Source: CAVURS01 sp963834425 (lineage in GTDB: Bacteria > Actinomycetota > Actinomycetes > Actinomycetales > CAVURS01). Taken from it: 64,000 nt of DNA. Under the pieces are notes generated by a model. It was not told the DNA's origin. It was given only the letters and a program-made list of their open reading frames with translations, and did no database searches. Location of the stretch: the NCBI GenBank assembly GCA_963834425.1, contig CAWIBR010000006.1, positions 37,732 through 101,731 on the forward strand, read 5' to 3'. Both the position numbers and the translations under genes were made by a program. Shown piece after piece: positions 54,989-61,017 of the stretch (position 1 is the stretch's first letter; each line of letters opens with the position of its first letter).

Positions 54989-55456
54989 ATGGCGGGTGCG
55001 CTGCGCAAGACCATGGTCTATCTCGGGCTGGCCGAGGATGAGCTCGGCTACGACGAGTACGACGACTACGACGAGCCGGAAGCGGCGACGGGCGCTCCGG
55101 AGAACCGGGCCGCTGTCACCCCGATGCCCCAGCGAGCGCACCTGTCGCGCGTCAGCGGACCGGGCTCGGCGGGCGAGCTGTCGAGGATCACGACCATCCA
55201 CCCGCGCACCTACAACGAGGCCAAGACGATCGGCGAGCACTTCCGCGACGGCGTGCCGGTGATCATGAACCTCAGCGACATGAACGACGCCGACGCCAAG
55301 CGACTGGTCGACTTCGCCGCTGGACTGGTCTTCGGGCTCCGCGGGTCGATCGAACGGGTCACCAGCAAGGTGTTCCTGCTCTCGCCGGAGCACGTCGAGG
55401 TCAGTGGTGAGGACAGCGAGACGGTGAGTGATCGCACCGTCTTCAACCAGAGCTGA
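54989..55456 (+). CDS. sepF: cell division protein SepF
   Basis: ATG at 54989, after GAGGAG, gives MAGALRKTMVYLGLAEDELG, the membrane-binding amphipathic helix of SepF. An upstream in-frame ATG at 54908 lacks such homology. An acidic Tyr/Asp linker (about 22-40) leads to the SepF core: ITTIHPRTYNEAKTIGEHFR, VIMNLSDMNDADAKRLVDFA and AGLVFGLRGSIERVTSKVFL. It anchors FtsZ to the membrane in organisms that lack FtsA. The 155-residue frame is intact. Relatives are normally next to yggT and wag31, as here. Confidence 0.94.
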   Translation: MAGALRKTMVYLGLAEDELGYDEYDDYDEPEAATGAPENRAAVTPMPQRAHLSRVSGPGSAGELSRITTIHPRTYNEAKTIGEHFRDGVPVIMNLSDMNDADAKRLVDFAAGLVFGLRGSIERVTSKVFLLSPEHVEVSGEDSETVSDRTVFNQS

Positions 55457-55461
55457 CGTTC

Positions 55462-55752
55462 GTGCGGGGCGTCTGGGAGATCGCGTATCTCGCTGTCTTC
55501 CTCTTCCTCGTCCTGCTGATCGGCCGGTTCATCCTCGAACTGGTCCAGAGTTTCGCCCGCGACTGGCGGCCCCACGGGGTGATCCTGGTCGTTGCCGAGG
55601 TGATCTACACGATCACCGACCCGCCCCTGAAGTTCCTGCGCCGGCTGATCCCGCCGCTGCGACTGGGCGGGATGTCGCTGGACTTCGGGATGCTCGTCCT
55701 GTTCATCGTGACGGTGATCCTGCTGTCCTTGCTGGGCAACCTCGCCTCGTGA
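55462..55752 (+). CDS. YggT family membrane protein
   Basis: The 96-residue protein has two hydrophobic helices, IAYLAVFLFLVLLIGRFILE and FGMLVLFIVTVILLSLLGNL, with a basic loop containing DPPLKFLRRLIPPLRLGGMS, the YggT signature. Function is unknown; its conserved place between sepF and divIVA suggests a role in division or envelope. GTG at 55462 is five bases after the sepF stop. An 11-bp tandem duplication (TGAGGGTGCTG) covers the stop codon at 55750-55771. The frame is intact. Confidence 0.88.
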   Translation: MRGVWEIAYLAVFLFLVLLIGRFILELVQSFARDWRPHGVILVVAEVIYTITDPPLKFLRRLIPPLRLGGMSLDFGMLVLFIVTVILLSLLGNLAS

Positions 55753-55964
55753 GGGTGCTGTGAGGGTGCTGTTCGAGGGTTGTTCGACGGTTCTGTTGTG
55801 ATTCTCGACCCGACGGGTCTTCGGCGCGGCTCACCGCTCGCCCGGGGCGATTGTCCGATGGGTTTCTCGACTGCTCGGCGCGCCCGGGGCCAGAGTTCAC
55901 GGGTGCTGTCCCTGATTCGCTACGGTGAGGGCGAACTTATCGACTTTGCTGACGAGGTGACGAA

Positions 55965-56762
55965 ATGCCGTTGACTCCCGATGAGGTTGTGAACAAGCGC
56001 TTCAGCGCGACCAAGTTCCGCCAGGGATACGACGAAGAGGAGGTCGACGAGTTCCTCGACGAGGTGGTGGCCGAGCTGCGCCGCCTCACGTCGGAGAACG
56101 AGGACCTGAAGTCCAAGCTCGCTGCCTGCGAGCGCCGCGTCGGCGAGCTGTCCCGCGGTGACGGGGCGACCTCGGTTTCCGAGCCGGTCGCGCCGGCGCC
56201 GGCCCCCGAGCCCGAGCCAGTGGTCGCCGCCGCTCCGGAGCCCGAGCCGGAGCCGCCCGCGCCCGCCCCGGTCCTCGCACCCGTCGCACCCGCGCCCGCT
56301 CCGGTCGCAGCGTCCTCCGGACCGGAGGGCGCAGCCGGGATGCTGGCCTTGGCTCAGAAGCTGCACGACGAGCACGTCGAAGCCGGCCGAGCCGAGGGTG
56401 CCAAGGTGGTCTCGGAGGCCAAGGAGCACGCCGACCGACTGGTCCGCGAGGCCGAGGAGAAGCAGCGCCGCACGCTCGGCAACCTCGAGCAGGAACGGGC
56501 CGTCCTGGAGCGCAAGGTGGAGGAGCTGCGCTCGTTCGAGCGCGACTACCGGCGCCGACTCAAGGCCTACCTCGAGGGGCAGTTGCGCGACCTCGACGCG
56601 CTGCCCGTCGCTGGTGAAGGGCCGGAAGGACCGGCCCCGGCCGCGTCCGGCGGTTCCCCGCTGCCGACTCGGTCCAGCGCTGCCCACCAGCAGTCCGACT
56701 CCGGCGACAGTGGCTCCGGTTCGAGCTCGGCCGAGCCGCCGCGTTTCCCGTTCGGCAACTGA
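55965..56762 (+). CDS. wag31: DivIVA/Wag31 polar growth protein
   Basis: The N-terminal DivIVA domain reads MPLTPDEVVNKRFSATKFRQ and YDEEEVDEFLDEVVAELRRL, with the membrane-binding start and the first coiled coil. A Pro/Ala/Glu/Val linker (about 65-118) separates it from a second coiled coil (ALAQKLHDEHVEAGRAEGAK onward) and a disordered Ser/Gly-rich tail. It marks curved poles and directs tip growth. ATG at 55965 follows GAGGTGACGAA. The 212-base gap upstream holds a TACGGT -10-like box at 55921 and no gene. The 265-residue frame is intact. Confidence 0.94.
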   Translation: MPLTPDEVVNKRFSATKFRQGYDEEEVDEFLDEVVAELRRLTSENEDLKSKLAACERRVGELSRGDGATSVSEPVAPAPAPEPEPVVAAAPEPEPEPPAPAPVLAPVAPAPAPVAASSGPEGAAGMLALAQKLHDEHVEAGRAEGAKVVSEAKEHADRLVREAEEKQRRTLGNLEQERAVLERKVEELRSFERDYRRRLKAYLEGQLRDLDALPVAGEGPEGPAPAASGGSPLPTRSSAAHQQSDSGDSGSGSSSAEPPRFPFGN

Positions 56763-56936
56763 CAAGCGGTCCGCACGCGCACGAGGCGGCTGCCGGGTGC
56801 ATCCCGGCGGCCGCCTCTCGCGCATCCTGGGCGTTGCCTGGGCGGCGCGGGAGATTGAGCGCCGCCCGGCCCGCGCCTATCCTTCCCGCACCGGCCTCCG
56901 CGCCGTCCGATGAGCACCTCGAAGGGGGCTACGGAG

Positions 56937-57950
56937 ATGGCTAGCAGGACAGGGCAGGCTGCCCCGGCCAAGAAGTCGGCGCCGGCCAAGCTCGCGCGGC
57001 CGGTCAAGACCGCACCGCGCGGCCCAGCGGCAAAGACCGCCAAGCCCGCCCGGGGGGTCGCGACCACGAGCCCCCCAGCGAAGGCGAGGAGTACGGCGAA
57101 GTCCACCGCCAAGCCCGCAGCGCAGAGCCCAGCCAAGGCGACGAAAGCGGCGAAGTCCACGGCCGAAGTCCACGGCGACCAAGATCCACGGCGAAGCCGA
57201 CCGTGAAGTCCACGCGCCAAGTCCACCGCCAAGTCCACCGCGAAGGCCACTGCCAAGTCGTCGGCGAGCAAGGCGGCCGCCCCGGCGAAGGCAGCGACAA
57301 CGACGTCGGTCAAGAAGGCCGCCGCCAGGACCCCCGCCGCCAAGACACCGGCTGCGAAGACACCGGCTGCGAAGACACCGGCTGCGAAGACGCCGGCGGC
57401 GAAGACACCGGCTGCGAAGACGGCGAAGGCGGCGCCGGCCAAGACCGCGAAGACGGCGCCGACCAAGACGGCAAGACAGCGACGAAGACAGCCGGCGAAG
57501 GCAGCTCCGGCCAAGGCAACGCCGGCCAAAGCGCCAGCTGCCAAGCCGGCCCGGGCCGGCCGGCTGGCCGTTCGCGGTGACGAGTCGCCGTGGACCGAGA
57601 AGGAGCTGAGCATCGTCCGGGCCGAGCTGCAGGCCGACATCGACCGGCTCCGGGCCGAGATCAACCTCGCCGAGCACGACCTGGCCGACCTGTTGCGCGA
57701 CTCCGGCGACGGCGCGGGTGACGACCAGGCCGACGCGGGCGCGAAGACCTTCGAGCGGGAGCAGGAGATCTCGCTCGCCAACAACTCGCGGGAGATGCTG
57801 CAGCAGAGCCAGCGGGCGCTGTCCCGGATCGATGACGGGACCTACGGCCTGTGCGAAGTGTGTGGCAACCCGATCGGGAAGCTGCGTCTGCAGGCCTTCC
57901 CGCGCGCGACCCTGTGTGTCGCGGACAAGCAACGCCAGGAGCGTCGCTGA
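56937..57950 (+). CDS. TraR/DksA-type zinc-finger protein with long Lys/Ala-rich N-terminus
   Basis: The C-terminal 120 residues show the DksA plan: a coiled coil (EKELSIVRAELQADIDRLRA) and LANNSREMLQQSQRALSRID followed by the zinc-finger part GTYGLCEVCGNPIGKLRLQA, with one later Cys in ATLCVADK. Only three Cys are seen rather than four. The N-terminal 220 residues are a Lys/Ala/Pro-rich histone-like tail, which includes five 15-bp repeats and at least two frame shifts (about 57160-57250 and 57470). Such proteins act on RNA polymerase; the tail may bind DNA. ATG at 56937 has GGAG before it; 56910 is an alternative. lspA is coupled downstream. Confidence 0.8.
57342..57416 (+). repeat. 15-bp tandem repeat (x5) in the DksA-like gene
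   Basis: AAGACACCGGCTGCG is repeated five times, the fourth copy with changes (GACGCCGGCGGC). It encodes Lys-Thr-Pro-Ala-Ala units of the basic tail. The repeat number may vary between strains without a frame shift. Confidence 0.85.
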
Positions 57951-58525
57951 TCACCGAACCCACCCAGCCCTCCGAACCCGCTGACCCCGCCCGGCCCACG
58001 GACGCTGAGCCACCCGCACCGGATCGGCCACCGCGCGGTCTGCTCGCGCTCGTCGCCGGTGTGGCCCTCGCCGTCCTCGTGCTCGACCAGGTCACCAAGG
58101 CGCTCGCGGTCGCCCACCTCACCGAGGGGCAGCCGACCGGCTTCCTCGGTCCGGTGCTGCGCTTCGACCTGACCCGCAACGCCGGGGCGGCCTTCTCCAC
58201 GGCGACCGGCATGACCTGGGTCCTGACCCTGATCGCGGCTGCGGTCGTGGTCTTCGTGGTCCGGGCCTCGCGCCGGCTCGGTAGCCGGCTGTGGGCCGTT
58301 GCCTTCGGCCTCCTGCTCGGTGGTGCCTGCGGGAACCTGTCGGACCGGCTGTTCCGCGCTCCCGGGGTGGCTCGGGGGCACGTCGTCGACTTCCTGGAGT
58401 TCCCGCACTGGCCGATCTTCAACCTGGCCGACACCGCGATCGTGTGTGCCGGGGTCCTGGTCGTGCTGCTCACTCTGCGCGGCGTGAGCTGGGAGCGCCG
58501 CCCCACCCCGCCGAGCGATGTCTGA
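57947..58525 (+). CDS. lspA: lipoprotein signal peptidase (signal peptidase II)
   Basis: It removes signal peptides from prolipoproteins in the membrane. The frame has four helices and both catalytic aspartates: Asp133 in CGNLSDRLFRAPG and Asp162 in FNLADTAIVCAG. It also has the conserved LVLDQVTKA and LTRNAGAAFS. No ATG or GTG lies at a good place. The best start is CTG at 57947, which overlaps the DksA-like stop (CTGA) and has AGGAG five bases upstream. The in-frame GTG at 57914 has no ribosome site. From CTG the protein is 192 residues. The rluD ATG overlaps its end by eight bases. Confidence 0.88.
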   Translation: MITEPTQPSEPADPARPTDAEPPAPDRPPRGLLALVAGVALAVLVLDQVTKALAVAHLTEGQPTGFLGPVLRFDLTRNAGAAFSTATGMTWVLTLIAAAVVVFVVRASRRLGSRLWAVAFGLLLGGACGNLSDRLFRAPGVARGHVVDFLEFPHWPIFNLADTAIVCAGVLVVLLTLRGVSWERRPTPPSDV

Positions 58526-59454
58526 CCACCGCTCGCTGCCCGTGCCCGACGGCCTGGAGGGCGAGCGGGTCGATGTCGCGCTGAGCCGGCTGTTCGGGAT
58601 CTCTCGCAGCCGGGCGGCCGACCTGGTCGGCGACGGCGCCGTCCAGCTCGACGGGGCGACGCCCGGCCAAGTCCGACCGGGTTCACGCGGGCTCGTGGCT
58701 CGAGGTATCCCTGCCCGACCCGCCATCCGCCGCGCCGGTGCCGGCCGAGGCGGTAGCCGGCCTGGTCATCGTCTTCCAGGACGATGACCTGGTCGTCGTC
58801 GACAAGCCGGTCGGGGTGGCCGCGCACCCGAGCCCCGGATGGAGCGGGCCAACGGTCCTGGGCGGGCTGGCGGCGGCCGGTGTCGTCGTGGCGACCTCGG
58901 GTGCGGCCGAGCGCCAGGGCATCGTGCACCGCCTGGACGTCGGCACGAGCGGGCTGATGGTCGTGGCCAAGAGCGAGCTGGCCTACTCGCGGCTCAAGCG
59001 GGCGTTCAAGGAGCGCACGGTCGACAAGACCTACCACGCGCTGGTCCAGGGTCACCCGGACCCGTCCCGAGGCACCATCGACGCCCCGGTCGGGCGGCAC
59101 CCGGTCCACGACTACCGGTGGGCGGTCGTGGCCGAGGGCAAGCCGAGCATCACCCACTACGAGGTGATCGAGGCGTTCGCCGCCGCCTCCCTGGTCGAGG
59201 TCCATCTCGAGACCGGCCGCACCCACCAGATCCGGGTGCACTTCTCGGCGCTGCGCCATCCCTGCGTCGGTGACCTGACCTACGGCGCCGACCCCACCCT
59301 GTCGGCCCGGCTCGGCCTGCAGCGGCAGTGGCTGCACGCGGTCCGGCTGGCCTTCGAGCATCCGCGGACCGGCGAGTCGGTCACCTTCGAGAGCAGCTAC
59401 CCCGCCGACCTGTCCCACGCCCTGGACGTCATCCGGGGCGGCGGCGCAGAGTAG
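58518..59454 (+). CDS. rluD: 23S rRNA pseudouridine synthase, RluA/RluD family
   Basis: An S4-like N-terminal domain (LPVPDGLEGERVDVALSRLF) is followed, after one frame shift near 58665, by the catalytic domain: VFQDDDLVVVDKPVGVAAHP, then the active Asp in GIVHRLDVGTSGLMVVAKSE (Asp codon 58936-58938), ERTVDKTYHALVQGHP and LETGRTHQIRVHFSALRHPC. It isomerises uridines in 23S rRNA, RluD being the closest group. ATG at 58518 overlaps lspA. The stop is six bases before the next gene. Confidence 0.9.
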
Positions 59455-59460
59455 GCACCC

Positions 59461-60853
59461 GTGGACGAACCAAGCTCTACGCCGTACGACGCGGTGCTCG
59501 ATGTCACCACCCGGCGCGCCCGCGCGTGGCTCGGCTCGGTGCAGCAGCGACCGGTGCCGGCTCGCGCGAGCATCGAGGAGGTGACCGCGCTCCTCGGTGA
59601 CGACCTGCCGGCCGGACCCACCGATCCGGCCCAGGTGATCGAGGAGCTGGCCACCGCGGCCGAGCCCGGCCTCGTGGCGATGGGGTCCGGCCGGTTCTTC
59701 GGCTTCGTCATCGGCGGCGTCCTGCCGGCTGCCCTCGGCGCCGACTGGCTGACCAGCACGTGGGACCAGAACTCCGGCATGCGCCAGGTCACCCCCGCCG
59801 TGTCCGCGCTCGGTGACGTGGCCGGGCGCTGGCTGCTGGAGCTGCTCGACCTGCCGCGAACCGTCCAGCGTCGGCTGGACGACCGGCGCCACGATGGCCA
59901 ACTTCTCCGGCCTCGCGGCGGCTCGCTATCGGGTCCTCGAGCGGGCCGGGTGGGACGTCGAGGCCGACGGCCTGCAGGGGGCGCCCAGAGTTCGGGTCCT
60001 GGTCGGGGCCGAGGTGCACAGCTCGGTCGAGGTCGCGCTGCGGATGCTGGGCCTGGGTGCTCCGACCGTGGTCGCCGCCGACGACCAGGGCCGGATGCGG
60101 CCGGACGCACTGGGCGAGGCACTGGCCGAGGGCGAGGCCGGGACGCCGACGATCGTCGTGCTGCAGGCGGGCAACGTGCACTCCGGGGCGTTCGACGACT
60201 TCACGGCGCTGGTTCCGATCGCCCGGGCGGCCGGCGCCTGGGTCCACGTCGACGGCGCGTTCGGGCTCTGGGCCGCGGCCAGCCCGCAACTGCGCTCGCT
60301 CACCGCCGGCCTGGCTGATGCCGACTCGTGGGCGACCGACGCCCACAAGACGCTCAACGTGCCCTACGACTCGGGCGTCGTGATCTGCGCCGACCCGGTC
60401 GCCCATCGGGCCGCGCTCGGCGTCCACGGGCCGTACCTGATCCAATCCGAGGCCGGGGACCCAGCCGACTTCGTGCCCGAGCTGTCCCGGCGCGGGCGCG
60501 AGATCGTCATCTGGGCGGCGCTGCGCTCGCTCGGCCGCTCCGGCGTCGAGGACCTGATGGCCGGCCTGTGCCGGGCCGCCGCCCGGTTCGCCGCCGGCGT
60601 GGCGGCCATCCCGGGGGCCCAGGTGCTCAACGACGTGGTCTACACCCAGGTCTGCGTCGGGTTCGGCTCCGACGAGCTCACCCAGCGGGTCGTCCGACGC
60701 GTGCTGGCCGACGGCACGGCCTGGATGAGCGGCAGCCGATGGCGCGATCAGGCCATCCTGCGGGTCTCGGTGAGCAACGCCGCGACGACGGACGAGGACG
60801 TCGACCGCAGCCTGGCCGCGTTGGCCCGGATCGTCGCCGAGGAGACCCCCTGA
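59461..60853 (+). CDS. PLP-dependent group II decarboxylase-like enzyme
   Basis: The fold type I enzyme has MGSGRFFGFVIGGVLPAALG early, then GATMANFSGLAAARYRVLER after a frame shift near 59875, HVDGAFGLWAAASPQLRSLT and the PLP lysine in ATDAHKTLNVPYDSGVV (Lys codon 60347-60349). This is the aromatic-amino-acid/glutamate decarboxylase family, which also includes cysteine-sulfinate and other decarboxylases. The substrate cannot be told. GTG at 59461 is six bases after the rluD stop, so it is in the same transcript. A hairpin follows its stop. Confidence 0.82.
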
Positions 60854-60861
60854 GTCCTGAG

Positions 60862-60905
60862 TTGTCAGACCCTGACGCAGCATTTTGTCCCGCTGGGTCT
60901 GACAA
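60862..60905. terminator. 11-bp hairpin between the decarboxylase gene and dnaE
   Basis: TTGTCAGACCC (60862-60872) pairs perfectly with GGGTCTGACAA (60895-60905) around a 22-base loop that contains a short T-run. It lies nine bases after the decarboxylase stop and most likely ends that transcript. Confidence 0.7.
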
Positions 60906-61004
60906 GTCGGGCGGGTCTGGCCAACGTCCGGGCGACGCGCCGGGCGACACGCCGTCCGGGCTGGGATGTCGGCGCAGCGCCCCGAAACTGTCTGCGCCGC
61001 AACC

Positions 61005-61010
61005 TAGAAT
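61005..61010 (+). promoter_or_regulatory. dnaE promoter -10 box
   Basis: TAGAAT lies only seven bases before the dnaE ATG, so transcription would start at or next to the start codon, giving a leaderless mRNA. No ribosome site precedes the ATG. No good -35 is seen at the usual distance. Confidence 0.55.
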
Positions 61011-61017
61011 CGCCCTC

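Noticed and set aside
57851..57946. An upstream extension of lspA into the DksA-like gene
   Set aside because: The extended frame is the out-of-phase reading of the zinc-finger region and shows no LspA homology before the CTG.
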